A DNA stretch of 64,000 nt from Bdellovibrio sp. (GTDB taxonomy: Bacteria > Bdellovibrionota > Bdellovibrionia > Bdellovibrionales > Bdellovibrionaceae): contig JACMNA010000069.1 of assembly GCA_014378765.1 (NCBI GenBank), forward strand, positions 16,831 to 80,830, written 5' to 3'. Under the pieces are notes generated by a model, which had not been told where the DNA came from, did no database searches, and saw nothing but the letters and a program-made list of their open reading frames with translations. The position numbers and the translations under genes were made by a program. This document shows, piece after piece, positions 14,662-23,610 of the stretch (the stretch's first letter is position 1; every line of letters starts with the position of its first letter).

Positions 14662-16335
14662 TTATGCGACTCGGTTAACAGTTGCGCCTTTGGTTCCACC
14701 GTACGTTCTAACCGCGGCACTTGTTGCGGCGTCGTTCGTCAAAGTAGCTCCCGAAGTGCCTGCGCCACCTACTGATTTATCTGTGCCGTAAGTAGCGCGA
14801 CCACCGGGTTGTTGCCCCAGATTTTGTTGGAATTGATTCCAAAATTCGCGTTGCTTACCTTCAGATCCGCCCTGATTTAAGTTTGACTGAAATCCAGCGT
14901 TGTTGTCAGTATTTGTTGCGTTCACTGTCTCAATTCTAACATGTTCTACACTTAAACGGTGCGCAGCTAGACCCGACTTCAGTTCAGATAGACTGTCTTC
15001 GATCATTTTTTTGACAGATTTGTCTTGGGTCTGAATTTCTATGTTCACTTTACCGTCTTGTAAAAGAACTTTCAGCTGCACTTCGCCCATTCCTTCAGGT
15101 GACATCGTTACTTTCATTTCGCCGCCGCCCTTAGTTACCAAAAACTTGGCTTGGCTCATGATTTCTTGAATGTTCTTGTCGTGGTTAGCTTCAAGCTTGT
15201 TAGCTTGCGCTTCCGCGGCTTTATCTGTTGGCGCGGCGAATGACGTTTTAAAATCGGTGTGTGATTGACCGGCGTGCTGAGGACCATCGTTTTTCAAAGC
15301 GCCTAACTTTAAATCTTTTAACGCCTCTTTGGCGTTTTCGTCTTTAGATTCAAATTGACTTGAACTTTGTTCGTGTCCTACCGGCTGCGCCATCTGTTTT
15401 TTTAGCTGATCTAATACTGATTGCTCGAAAGCTAAGGCTTTCTCGGGCGCAATATTTTTATCGGCTTCAAATGATTTCATCTTTTGCAGTAATTCAGTTC
15501 CTGACATCTGCTTTTGCGCGTCAGGCTGAAAACCAACGGCAGCCCCCAATTGCTTTTCCATTTCAGCGGCCGATGTGGCGGCGTCTTGGGCTGGACTAGC
15601 GGGCGTTTGGGCGGCCTTCAATTGCTGCTCAAGACGTGAAACCATCTGTTGATCGTAATCAGCTGGGCTTGCACTGGCCTGAATTTTTTGTTCAGGCATT
15701 TCAACTGCTGGCATCTCTGAAACTTCTTCGGGTACGGGAGCGCTTGACGCCTGTATCGACAGTTCTAGATTAGCCAACGCTTGCGCTTGCAACTTTGAAT
15801 TGGCTTCAAGTTGTTGATCAACTTTTTGACCTTCAACTTGCGCTGGGCCTTTAACCAATTGCTCAGCACTTTGGTTTGATTGCGCGCCGGCCGCTTTTAT
15901 CTCGGCGTTACCAGCTTGATTTTCTGCTACTTTGTTGATTCCGACTTCGATCTCTGCCAAATCTATCTTAGATTCGGGGATTTCAATTTCACTCTCGGTT
16001 GAGGCCATGATATTTGAAATCATCTTATCGTCGTTATCTTCCGTCATCTTCCTTTTTATTCCCCCAGATGACTTCTTTTCTTTCTTAGCAGCGACCAAGT
16101 CTTTATCTTCTTTCCGGGCGTCTTTCGCCTGGTTGCTTTCGCTGGATTCTGGCTTCTGTTTGTTTTTTTCACTCTGCTTAGCTGCTTCTTTATTTAGGAG
16201 CATCTTTTCTTTGAGTGTTTTATCAAACTCTGCTTTAGCATCCGAAGACTCTCGAAAATCTTTTTTGTTTTCGAGCTTTGACTCAGGCGTCACTCCCTTT
16301 TGTGGGGGGCCGACACTGATCATTTTTTCTAGCAC
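14662..16335 (-). CDS. fliK: Flagellar hook-length control protein FliK
   Basis: A 557-residue protein that sets hook length and switches the export apparatus from hook to filament substrates. The first 380 residues are low-complexity, rich in Lys, Glu, Gln and Ala, as expected of the secreted ruler. The C-terminal Flg_hook domain from about residue 395 to 470 contains GEMKVTMSPEGMGEVQLKVL and VNIEIQTQDKSVKKMI. The start is taken as GTG at 16335 after an AAGGAGG; an ATG at 16323 is an alternative. Position between the MotE-like gene and flgD agrees. Confidence 0.9.
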   Translation of the reverse strand: MLEKMISVGPPQKGVTPESKLENKKDFRESSDAKAEFDKTLKEKMLLNKEAAKQSEKNKQKPESSESNQAKDARKEDKDLVAAKKEKKSSGGIKRKMTEDNDDKMISNIMASTESEIEIPESKIDLAEIEVGINKVAENQAGNAEIKAAGAQSNQSAEQLVKGPAQVEGQKVDQQLEANSKLQAQALANLELSIQASSAPVPEEVSEMPAVEMPEQKIQASASPADYDQQMVSRLEQQLKAAQTPASPAQDAATSAAEMEKQLGAAVGFQPDAQKQMSGTELLQKMKSFEADKNIAPEKALAFEQSVLDQLKKQMAQPVGHEQSSSQFESKDENAKEALKDLKLGALKNDGPQHAGQSHTDFKTSFAAPTDKAAEAQANKLEANHDKNIQEIMSQAKFLVTKGGGEMKVTMSPEGMGEVQLKVLLQDGKVNIEIQTQDKSVKKMIEDSLSELKSGLAAHRLSVEHVRIETVNATNTDNNAGFQSNLNQGGSEGKQREFWNQFQQNLGQQPGGRATYGTDKSVGGAGTSGATLTNDAATSAAVRTYGGTKGATVNRVA

Positions 16336-16376
16336 TTGCCTCCTTGGCTTGTTGGTTAATCGTTCTTACTAACTTC

Positions 16377-17120
16377 CTACTTGCTGGCTGGGACTCTGTA
16401 CCCAGCAAAGCGTTCGGCAAAAACTTGCGCCTTTTCAGGCTTTATTAAATTTAAAATATCGGCCGCACTTTTTTTCTTCATGCGTCCTAAAATCTCGATC
16501 ACTAAATCTTCATCTAAATTTTCAAAAACCTTAGCCGCCTGCTGTGGCTTCATATTGGTATACATCTGAACCAAAGTTTCCACTTTGCCATCATCTAACT
16601 TAATTTTTTCTTCAAGCGCGGTTGAAATTTTTAAGCGCGTCTCTTCTAACTTTTTAAGCTTCTCTTCGATTTCTTCTTTTTGCTTTGCGATCTCACCCGC
16701 AAGCTTATTTAAAGCTTCTTCTTTTTGATCAAGCTGCTTTTTTCGTTCTGCCAGTTTAAACAAATAATCTGAGTCATCGGCAGGCTTTTCTAGTATCGAT
16801 TTTGACTCTAGCGGGCTGGCCGCAACCGAGTGATCGGCCGAAGTAGCAACGGCGGCTGGCGGCGCGATCGCTTTTTCTTCGGCTTGCGCCAGACCAACAC
16901 CAATTTCAATTCGCTTGATCTGCGCTTCAATGACTTCAAAATTATCAACCAAGACAATGCCAAGGCCGGCCACGATCAAAAAACTAAATAACGATTTAAT
17001 CGGAAATGCCGATTTCTTCTTGGGCTTTTTAGAATAAGCCGAAGCTTTACCCACGGGCACATACTTCTTTTGCGAAGTTTGCTTTGCATTTTTAAAAAAC
17101 TGATCATATCCCGTCTTCAT
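16377..17120 (-). CDS. MotE-like flagellar protein with MgtE N-terminal-like domain
   Basis: A 247-residue protein with a basic cytoplasmic N-terminus, one membrane helix at about residues 43-60 (LFSFLIVAGLGIVLV), an Ala/Pro-rich stretch, a long coiled coil (about residues 125-180, KKLEETRLKI region) and a C-terminal MgtE_N-like domain (YTNMKPQQAAKVFENLDEDL then ILGRMKKKSAADIL). This architecture is that of MotE, reported to chaperone the stator protein MotC in some bacteria, and of the YlxF/FliJ-adjacent gene of other flagellar operons. The ATG at 17120 is preferred to 17144; it overlaps fliJ by 17 bases. Confidence 0.75.
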   Translation of the reverse strand: MKTGYDQFFKNAKQTSQKKYVPVGKASAYSKKPKKKSAFPIKSLFSFLIVAGLGIVLVDNFEVIEAQIKRIEIGVGLAQAEEKAIAPPAAVATSADHSVAASPLESKSILEKPADDSDYLFKLAERKKQLDQKEEALNKLAGEIAKQKEEIEEKLKKLEETRLKISTALEEKIKLDDGKVETLVQMYTNMKPQQAAKVFENLDEDLVIEILGRMKKKSAADILNLIKPEKAQVFAERFAGYRVPASK

Positions 17121-17580
17121 GACTTCCCTTAAGTGGATTTTCAATCCTTGAAAATCTTAAAACCGATAGCTCATCCATCTCGGCTTGTTCTTTTTTATCA
17201 ACTTCAAGTAAGAACTCAGTTTTCTTCTTTTCTTTAAGCTTCTCTATTATCTTAACCTCAATTAGCGCTTGTCGCAAAATTTCGCGACGAGCCTCGACTA
17301 ATTTTTCTAATCCAAGCAGACGTTGGTTTTGCTGGCTTATCCGAAGGTCTTGCCCCGTTAGGAACTGATTGATCTGCTCGACCGATTGAGTCCAGGTGTT
17401 CTTGGTCTGTACTTCCTGCGCCCGTTGCTCGAGAGAGGCCGCTTTGAGTTCGATCATGCTCTGTAATTTTGCTTGCTCGCCGTTCAATACCACTTGCGCT
17501 TCAAGAAAATCTTTCTTAGCCAGATCAACTAAAATAGAACGGTGTCTTAAAACTTTTTCTAAAGAAAATTTAAATTTCAT
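17104..17580 (-). CDS. fliJ: Flagellar export protein FliJ
   Basis: A 158-residue, almost wholly helical coiled-coil protein starting MKFKFSLEKVLRHRSILVD, the characteristic FliJ opening. FliJ is the central stalk of the flagellar export ATPase and escorts unladen chaperones to FlhA. It follows fliI after 30 bases and overlaps the next gene. Sequence conservation in this family is low, so the call leans on N-terminal pattern, length and position. Confidence 0.85.
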   Translation of the reverse strand: MKFKFSLEKVLRHRSILVDLAKKDFLEAQVVLNGEQAKLQSMIELKAASLEQRAQEVQTKNTWTQSVEQINQFLTGQDLRISQQNQRLLGLEKLVEARREILRQALIEVKIIEKLKEKKKTEFLLEVDKKEQAEMDELSVLRFSRIENPLKGSHEDGI

Positions 17581-17610
17581 GAACTACTTTCAATGTTATT
17601 GAATTTATGC

Positions 17611-18930
17611 TTAAGCGCCCATCGTAATCTGTGCGAGTCCGCGCAAACACTGAGTCATATTGGAATGGTCTTCGGTTTTTTGTTTTAAAAAATCATTGAT
17701 GGGATCAATCATCTTAATGGCTCTATCAATTTTAGGATTTGCGCCCGCCTTATAAGCTCCCACGTTAATCAAGTCTTCGGCTTCGCGATACACCGCTAAG
17801 GTTTCGCGGAGTTTTTGGGCCATTCGGACGTGATCAGGTGTGGCCACGGCTTTCATAACTCGACTGGCGCTTTGCAAAATATCAATCGCGGGGTAATGAC
17901 CTTTTTGGGCCATCGCACGGCTTAAAACAATATGTCCATCCACGATCGAACGAACGGCGTCTCCGATTGGATCATTCATATCATCGCCATCCACCAGCGT
18001 GGTATAGAAACCTGTTATCGAACCTGAGTTTTCAAAATTTCCGGCACGCTCTAATAATTTAGGTAAAGTTGAAAATACTGACGGCGTGTAACCTTTGGTA
18101 CTTGGTGGTTCACCGATGCTTAAACCGATTTCTCGCATAGCCATTGCAAATCGAGTAACTGAATCCATGACTAATAAAACATTTTTGCCAAGCCCTGCAA
18201 AGTGCTCGGCAATTGCGGTCGCGACGAAAGCGCCACGCATACGCAGTAACGGGCTTTGATCACTGGTCACGCAAACGACAACGGTTTTTTTCATTCCGCT
18301 TTCGCCCAATTCATTTTCAATAAATTCGCGAACCTCTCGGCCTCGCTCGCCAATAAGCGCAATCACGTTGATGTCGGCGTCGGTTTGTTGGGCCATCATT
18401 CCCATTAACACGGACTTACCTACGCCCGAACCAGCCATAATTGCGACCCGCTGCCCGCGACCCGCGGTTAACGCCGCATTAATCGCCCGCACGCCCACAT
18501 CTAAAAATTCGCGAATAGGTTGACGCTTTAATGGATTAACTATTTCACTGTATAAAGAAATCTCTTTCATTTCTTCCATCGGCGGACCTTCATCTAAAGG
18601 TTGACCTAAACCATCGACGACCCGACCTAACAAATCATTACTAACTTTTACGGTCGCAATTGATTTTGATAATGTAATTTTAGAACCCATCGAAATGCCG
18701 CGCATGCCACCAAGGCTCATCATCAAAACGTGACGATCTTTAAATCCTACGACTTCCGCTAATAACGGCTTATCCGACACGGCGGTTTGAATTTCGCAAA
18801 TACTGCCGACACTCACGCCAGGAATAAATCCTTTAATCAGTAAGCCAGTCACCTCAGTGACCTTGCCGCTGTCTTTAGTTAAATGGGCGGCGTTTAGGAT
18901 TGTATGATATTTTTCAAAGTTAAGACTCAT
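17611..18930 (-). CDS. fliI: Flagellum-specific export ATPase FliI
   Basis: A 439-residue AAA/F1-beta-like ATPase that energises and primes flagellar type III export. Walker A is GSGVGKS at residues 167-173, followed by IALIGERGREVREFIE, then VLLVMDSVTRFAMAMREIGL (Walker B and the family signature) and GEPPSTKGYTPSVFSTLP near residue 275. Length and order with fliH and fliJ are typical. The start overlaps the fliH stop by four bases. Confidence 0.96.
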   Translation of the reverse strand: MSLNFEKYHTILNAAHLTKDSGKVTEVTGLLIKGFIPGVSVGSICEIQTAVSDKPLLAEVVGFKDRHVLMMSLGGMRGISMGSKITLSKSIATVKVSNDLLGRVVDGLGQPLDEGPPMEEMKEISLYSEIVNPLKRQPIREFLDVGVRAINAALTAGRGQRVAIMAGSGVGKSVLMGMMAQQTDADINVIALIGERGREVREFIENELGESGMKKTVVVCVTSDQSPLLRMRGAFVATAIAEHFAGLGKNVLLVMDSVTRFAMAMREIGLSIGEPPSTKGYTPSVFSTLPKLLERAGNFENSGSITGFYTTLVDGDDMNDPIGDAVRSIVDGHIVLSRAMAQKGHYPAIDILQSASRVMKAVATPDHVRMAQKLRETLAVYREAEDLINVGAYKAGANPKIDRAIKMIDPINDFLKQKTEDHSNMTQCLRGLAQITMGA

Positions 18931-19721
18931 GGATTTCCAATGGGTGACTTCACTTTAGGTAATGCTTCTTTTAATTCGGTCCACAATTTGTGAACCCTTT
19001 CTTCAATTCGCGCATCTATGACGCCGTAATTTGTTTCAACGATACAGCTTCCCGGAGTGACTTGATCAGAATCAACGAATTTAATATTTTTCATAAACTC
19101 ATTTTCACGCATCGGGTTTTTCTGCATTTGTTCTAAGAATTCTAGCTGCCCCGGATTAATCAAAACGCTAACATGCTCTTCAACTTGCGCCGTTTCGATG
19201 GCCGCCTTAATAACTTTTAAAACTGAATCCGGATTTTGTTCAATATGATCAAACGCGACCTTACAGGCAATATCATAAATCAGGCGCATGATATGAGCCT
19301 CGTTTTGATAAATCAGTTCTTCTTTAATATGGTTAATACTTTCAGTTAATTTATAAATTTCTTCGGTGCGATCATTAAGTTCGGACGTTTTTTCTTGGTG
19401 CGCCTGCTTGAAACCTTCGTCCCTTCCTAATTCGTACGCTTTTTTATAAGCCTCTTCTTGCAGAAGTGCTAACTTATCTAAAACTTTTTGTTCAACCTTT
19501 TGCTCTTCGGAAAGTCTTTCGATTTCTTCTACACCCGTAGTGGTTCTTAAAACTTCACTTAATAAGAAATCTGAACCACGTTCTTTTTGTTTTAGGTAAT
19601 CGACCGCCGCGGCCGGCGTACCAAAATCAAATTGCTTGGGCACGTAATCCAAAACCGAAACATCAGTCGGAGCTTTGTTGTCCTCTAATTTTTTGAGAAC
19701 ATTAGACCATCGCATCTTCAT
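18927..19721 (-). CDS. fliH: Flagellar assembly protein FliH
   Basis: A 264-residue regulator of FliI. It has a charged N-terminus, a helical segment with glutamate and glutamine (about residues 75-135, KKAYELGRDEGFKQAHQEKT) and a C-terminal domain typical of FliH/YscL, with HVSVLINPGQLEFLEQM and TPGSCIVETNYGVIDARIEE. The start is uncertain: GTG at 19730, ATG at 19721 and ATG at 19715 are all possible, and all overlap the end of fliG. The ATG at 19721 is used here. Translational coupling with fliG and fliI is likely. Confidence 0.88.
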   Translation of the reverse strand: MKMRWSNVLKKLEDNKAPTDVSVLDYVPKQFDFGTPAAAVDYLKQKERGSDFLLSEVLRTTTGVEEIERLSEEQKVEQKVLDKLALLQEEAYKKAYELGRDEGFKQAHQEKTSELNDRTEEIYKLTESINHIKEELIYQNEAHIMRLIYDIACKVAFDHIEQNPDSVLKVIKAAIETAQVEEHVSVLINPGQLEFLEQMQKNPMRENEFMKNIKFVDSDQVTPGSCIVETNYGVIDARIEERVHKLWTELKEALPKVKSPIGNP

Positions 19722-20736
19722 TACCGCCACGTGCTATGATAATTTTTCCTTCAACTTCAAGTCGGCGAGCTACGTTAACGATCTCTTGCTGAGCGGACTC
19801 AACGTCAGATAGACGCGCTGGCCCCATGTTCGACAGATCTTCACGTAACATTTCGGCCGCACGGGCAGAAATGTTTTTAAATACTTTATTCTTAATGTCT
19901 TCATTGGCGGTTTTAAGGGCCAATAACAGACGATCATTCGGAACTTCTTTAAGTAGAATCTGAATACCGCGATCATCAATTTTAGCGATATCTTCAAAAA
20001 CGAACATTAGCTTACGAATTTCTTCGGCCAATAACGGATCTTTTTCTTCAAGGCGCGACATAATCGATTGCTCGGTATTTTTATCCATAACGTTAAGCAT
20101 TTCGGCCACCGGTTGTACGCCCCCTAATGACGCTTGTTCAACCGTGTGTGAATTCGCTAATTGGTTTTTTAAAACTTTATCAATTTCCGCAATCAACTCG
20201 GGGTCAACGTTATCTAAGTTAGCCATTCGCAGTACAACTTCAGCTTGTAATGATTCCGGCAAACGACGTAAAACTTCACCCTTTTTTTCTGGCTCTAAAT
20301 GCGCCAAAATAACGGCCACCGTTTGGGGGTGCTCGTTCACTAAAAATGTTGATAGCGATTTGGCATCAACCATTTCAAGTGACTCTAAAGTACGACCCGA
20401 ACCGGAATTAATATTTAATCCGCCTAAAATAGCGCGCGCGCGTTCTTCACCTAGCGCATCAACGATAGTTTCTTTACTAGCCATACTTTCCGAGAAGATA
20501 TAATCCTCAGATTCACTGACCATCTCGTAATACTCTTCAAGTACCCGCTTAGTAATATGCACGGGTACGATTTTAAACTTAGACATCAAATGAATTAATT
20601 TACGAATATCACCATCGTCCATTTTTTTAAATAAAACTTTAATTGCATCGCGCCCCAAATAATTGACTAGAATTGCGGCTTTATCGACGCCGCGCAGAGA
20701 TTCATAATCAATATTATCATATTTGCTTGCCCGCAT
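19702..20736 (-). CDS. fliG: Flagellar motor switch protein FliG
   Basis: A 344-residue C-ring protein that couples the MS ring to stator-driven torque. Visible features are RGVDKAAILVNYLGRDA in the N-terminal domain, the EHPQT motif (NEHPQTVAVILAHLEP) at the middle domain and the charged C-terminal torque helix region LMFVFEDIAKIDDRGIQ followed by LLLALKTANEDIKNKVF. The start overlaps the fliF stop as TAATG. No alteration of conserved charges is evident. Confidence 0.96.
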   Translation of the reverse strand: MRASKYDNIDYESLRGVDKAAILVNYLGRDAIKVLFKKMDDGDIRKLIHLMSKFKIVPVHITKRVLEEYYEMVSESEDYIFSESMASKETIVDALGEERARAILGGLNINSGSGRTLESLEMVDAKSLSTFLVNEHPQTVAVILAHLEPEKKGEVLRRLPESLQAEVVLRMANLDNVDPELIAEIDKVLKNQLANSHTVEQASLGGVQPVAEMLNVMDKNTEQSIMSRLEEKDPLLAEEIRKLMFVFEDIAKIDDRGIQILLKEVPNDRLLLALKTANEDIKNKVFKNISARAAEMLREDLSNMGPARLSDVESAQQEIVNVARRLEVEGKIIIARGGNEDAMV

Positions 20737-22388
20737 TATGATTCCTTCCTAGAAACCCACATGTTCAGGGCGCTTGAGGCTTTTTCTTCATCTTTTTGCA
20801 TTAAATTCATAATTCGATCTTTTAACAATTCGCTCTCCGCTTTTTCTGGATCCACTGACTCTTGTAAGATTGGTAACATGCCACCTAAGCCCGGCAGAGA
20901 ATTATCAATCGAATGCAATTCTTCTAGCTCTTCGATGGTACGCGGTAACATTTCTTCAACTGAATCGGTGAATGAATCGGTAATCCATTGCATAAACGGT
21001 CTGATCACCATGAAGAAGAAAAGCAGTAACGCAAATCCTAACAAGCCCCACTTAAATAAAGACTGTACTAATTTCTTTTTTTCTAAGGTCGTTAATATTT
21101 TTTCGCTTTCTGAAAAATCTTCAGGTTGAAACTGAATAGATTCAATTCGAACCGCATCACCGCGCCCAGCAACGTAACCGATCGCGTTCTTTACTAAGGA
21201 TTCGTATTTTGCAATTTCTTCGGCCGTCCGTGGGGCCCACTTGGTTTCAGTTGTTCCGTCCGGCTTTGTCGTCGTCGTTGGAACACTGTCAATTAAAACC
21301 GCCACACTAATTTTTTCAACTCCGCCGGCAGCTTCTTTAATATTTTTTACGGTTTTTGGTACTTCGTAGTTAACGGTCTTTAATTCTTTTTTCACATCTT
21401 GTCTAAAGCCAACTTGCCCATTGTTATCTTCAGCGCCCGGAATATTTGATCGCGAGCCTGGAACTCCGGTAGGATTCGTACGTGACCCGTCCAAAGATTC
21501 TTCTTGAGAGGTTTGCGATCGGATAGCGGATTTATCGGCATCTACGCTTTCTTCGACGGCCGAAACGACTTTGTGATTAATTGTCGCATCAACTTTGGCA
21601 ACAATTTTTCCGTGGCCAACAACTTTTGATAAAATAGTCTCAATGCGATTTTCTAAATCTTTTTCGATACTTTGTTTTAATTCGCGAATTTCATTTGAAG
21701 CGCCGGTAGCCCCATCGGACTGACGTGAAAGCATTTTGCCGCGCTCATCTAGTACCGTTACGCGTTCTGCGTCCATGCCTTCAACTGCGTTGGCCACTAA
21801 AAATCGAATTCCGCGAACTTGATCAGCGGAAAGCTCTTTACCCGGGTTTAATTCTAAAACAATCGACGCCGACGGTGGTGATGATTCTTCCATGATCGTC
21901 TTTTTTGCCGGCAATGCTAAAATAACTTTCGACTGACGAACCGCCGATAAAGTATTGATCGCGCGCATTAACTCACCTTGCAGGGCCCGTTGGTAATTAA
22001 TTTTTTGTGCGTACGAATTAATTCCAAATTCTTGCTTATCAAATAATTCTAAACCGATGTTGCCCATGCGTGACGAGCCCACCTCAGCCATTAATTGCAT
22101 TTGGGTGGCGTGCAGAAGTTCTTTTGGTACCGTGATCGTTTTTCCATCTTCTTTAAGTTGGTAAGGCGTATTTTTTGAACTTAGTTTTTCAACGATCGTT
22201 GGCATTTGATCAGCCGGAATATTTGTTAACAACACGGCGTAATCTTTGCCTGAAGTCATAAAAACCACTGCGGCCACCGCTAGCATTCCAATTAATAACG
22301 AAGCAACTAGTGCTAAACGTTTGGTAGGACCTAATGATTTATAAAATTCTTGGAACTGACCAAGCAAACCGCCGAATATCTTCTCCAC
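20736..22388 (-). CDS. fliF: Flagellar MS-ring protein FliF
   Basis: A 550-residue inner-membrane ring protein. It has two membrane segments, at about residues 25-45 (LALVASLLIGMLAVAAVVF) and 440-460 (WGLLGFALLLFFFMVI), with the YscJ-like ring-building motifs between them (GKDYAVLLTNIPADQMPTIV, then YQRALQGELMRAINTL and SASIVLELNPGKELSADQV). The C-terminal tail, which binds FliG, ends in LNMWV before the stop. fliF follows fliE with a single-base gap. Confidence 0.96.
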   Translation of the reverse strand: MEKIFGGLLGQFQEFYKSLGPTKRLALVASLLIGMLAVAAVVFMTSGKDYAVLLTNIPADQMPTIVEKLSSKNTPYQLKEDGKTITVPKELLHATQMQLMAEVGSSRMGNIGLELFDKQEFGINSYAQKINYQRALQGELMRAINTLSAVRQSKVILALPAKKTIMEESSPPSASIVLELNPGKELSADQVRGIRFLVANAVEGMDAERVTVLDERGKMLSRQSDGATGASNEIRELKQSIEKDLENRIETILSKVVGHGKIVAKVDATINHKVVSAVEESVDADKSAIRSQTSQEESLDGSRTNPTGVPGSRSNIPGAEDNNGQVGFRQDVKKELKTVNYEVPKTVKNIKEAAGGVEKISVAVLIDSVPTTTTKPDGTTETKWAPRTAEEIAKYESLVKNAIGYVAGRGDAVRIESIQFQPEDFSESEKILTTLEKKKLVQSLFKWGLLGFALLLFFFMVIRPFMQWITDSFTDSVEEMLPRTIEELEELHSIDNSLPGLGGMLPILQESVDPEKAESELLKDRIMNLMQKDEEKASSALNMWVSRKES

Positions 22389-22389
22389 A

Positions 22390-22713
22390 TTACACCTGCA
22401 TCTTCATAATTTCTTGGTAAGCATCAATAATTTTATTTCGAACTTGCACCATTGCACGTAAGGCAATGTCTGCTTTTTCGGCCGCTAGCATTACGCCCGC
22501 AATATCATCGGTTTTACCCGTTGAAAGTTCTTGCATTTTTTTATCTGAATCTAAATGTAATTGATTAACATTTCCGACCGCTTCTTTTAGTGTGTCTGCG
22601 AATGAAGGGCCCGCATCTTTGGTTGATTGCGATGGATCAAGCTTAATTGATTTATTATCAAGACTGCCCGTTTCAAGAAATTTTTTCGCACTTGAGATCG
22701 TAAAACCATCCAT
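22390..22713 (-). CDS. fliE: Flagellar hook-basal body complex protein FliE
   Basis: A 107-residue adaptor between the MS ring and the rod. FliE features are FADTLKEAVGNVNQLHLDSD in the middle and the conserved end VMLAAEKADIALRAMVQVRN followed by KIIDAYQEIMKM. A purine-rich AAAGGGAG sits 8 bases before the ATG. It is located between flgC and fliF as in many flagellar operons. Confidence 0.93.
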   Translation of the reverse strand: MDGFTISSAKKFLETGSLDNKSIKLDPSQSTKDAGPSFADTLKEAVGNVNQLHLDSDKKMQELSTGKTDDIAGVMLAAEKADIALRAMVQVRNKIIDAYQEIMKMQV

Positions 22714-22753
22714 GGTCTGTACTCCCTTTAAATAAAACTGTTAACTAGTTAAA

Positions 22754-23197
22754 TTATCTACCAATTTCAAGTGCGCTCAAAGCCATATCTTTGGTTGTTT
22801 GAATAGCCTGTACGTTAGCCTCGTAAGAACGAGACGCTTGTATCATGTTGGTCATCTCTTCCATTAAATTTACATTAGGATAAGCCACGTAACCTTCTTC
22901 ATTTGCATCCGGATGATTCGGCTCAAATTTTAACAGCGGCGCTTTTTTATCGTAAGTCACATCACTAACTTGCACTCGATTAAAGTCGGCCTTTGGATCA
23001 TTTGCGCCAATGATATCGCCGAAGGTCTGGGTATCGGGCACCGATTCAAAAACTACATCTTTTCGGCGGTACGGACCACCCTCCGGGGTTTTCGTTGTAT
23101 TGATGTTTGCGATATTTGAAGAAATAGAATTCATACGCTGCCGTTGTGCCGTCATACCGCTGCCACTAATTCTAAACCCTGATAAAAAATCACCCAT
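22754..23197 (-). CDS. flgC: Flagellar proximal rod protein FlgC
   Basis: A 147-residue rod protein starting GFRISGSGMTAQRQRMNSIS and followed by SNIANINTTKTPEGGPYRRK, the typical FlgC N-terminal helix and GGPYRR motif. The C-terminus contains PNVNLMEEMTNMIQASRSYE, the rod-protein C-terminal helix. Eight bases separate it from flgB. It is exported by the flagellar type III system and has no Sec signal. Confidence 0.95.
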   Translation of the reverse strand: MGDFLSGFRISGSGMTAQRQRMNSISSNIANINTTKTPEGGPYRRKDVVFESVPDTQTFGDIIGANDPKADFNRVQVSDVTYDKKAPLLKFEPNHPDANEEGYVAYPNVNLMEEMTNMIQASRSYEANVQAIQTTKDMALSALEIGR

Positions 23198-23205
23198 ATA
23201 TTAGC

Positions 23206-23610
23206 CTACTTTGTTTCGCTGATGGCGTATTTTAACGAAGCCATTTTTTTATTTATTAACTGTAACGCTGATTTGTAAAGAATCGAGTTTTCCTGCAGCG
23301 CTGACATTTCTTTTTCCATATCAACCGTATTGCCATCATTGCTAACCGCGATGTCGGGATTTTCATAAATACCCGGTTCGACCGCGGGGTTTCCGCCCAC
23401 CGAGTAATGTTCGGCACTACTTGTGCTTAAGGCTCCTTTGCCGTCGATATCAAGCGCGCGTGAAAGCGCCTCTTCGAATTCAACTTTCTTTGCGTGGTAA
23501 TTTGGAGTTTCCGCATTAGCAATATTCGCCGATGTTACGTTATGGCGAATTTGCCGCATCTTAATCGAGGTTGCTAAAGCATCCGTTGTTTTATCGAACA
23601 GACTACTCAT
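23206..23610 (-). CDS. flgB: Flagellar proximal rod protein FlgB
   Basis: A 134-residue rod protein. The N-terminal helix with NVTSANIANAETPNYHAKKV is the flagellar axial-protein signature, and NTVDMEKEMSALQENSILY matches the FlgB C-terminal helix. Its ATG overlaps the stop of the preceding regulator-like gene by four bases, so the two are translationally coupled. Confidence 0.95.
   Translation of the reverse strand: MSSLFDKTTDALATSIKMRQIRHNVTSANIANAETPNYHAKKVEFEEALSRALDIDGKGALSTSSAEHYSVGGNPAVEPGIYENPDIAVSNDGNTVDMEKEMSALQENSILYKSALQLINKKMASLKYAISETK

Noticed and set aside
15360..16372. Plus-strand open frames antisense to fliK
   Set aside because: fliK is supported by its C-terminal domain and operon position; the antisense frames are shadows of its low-complexity part.
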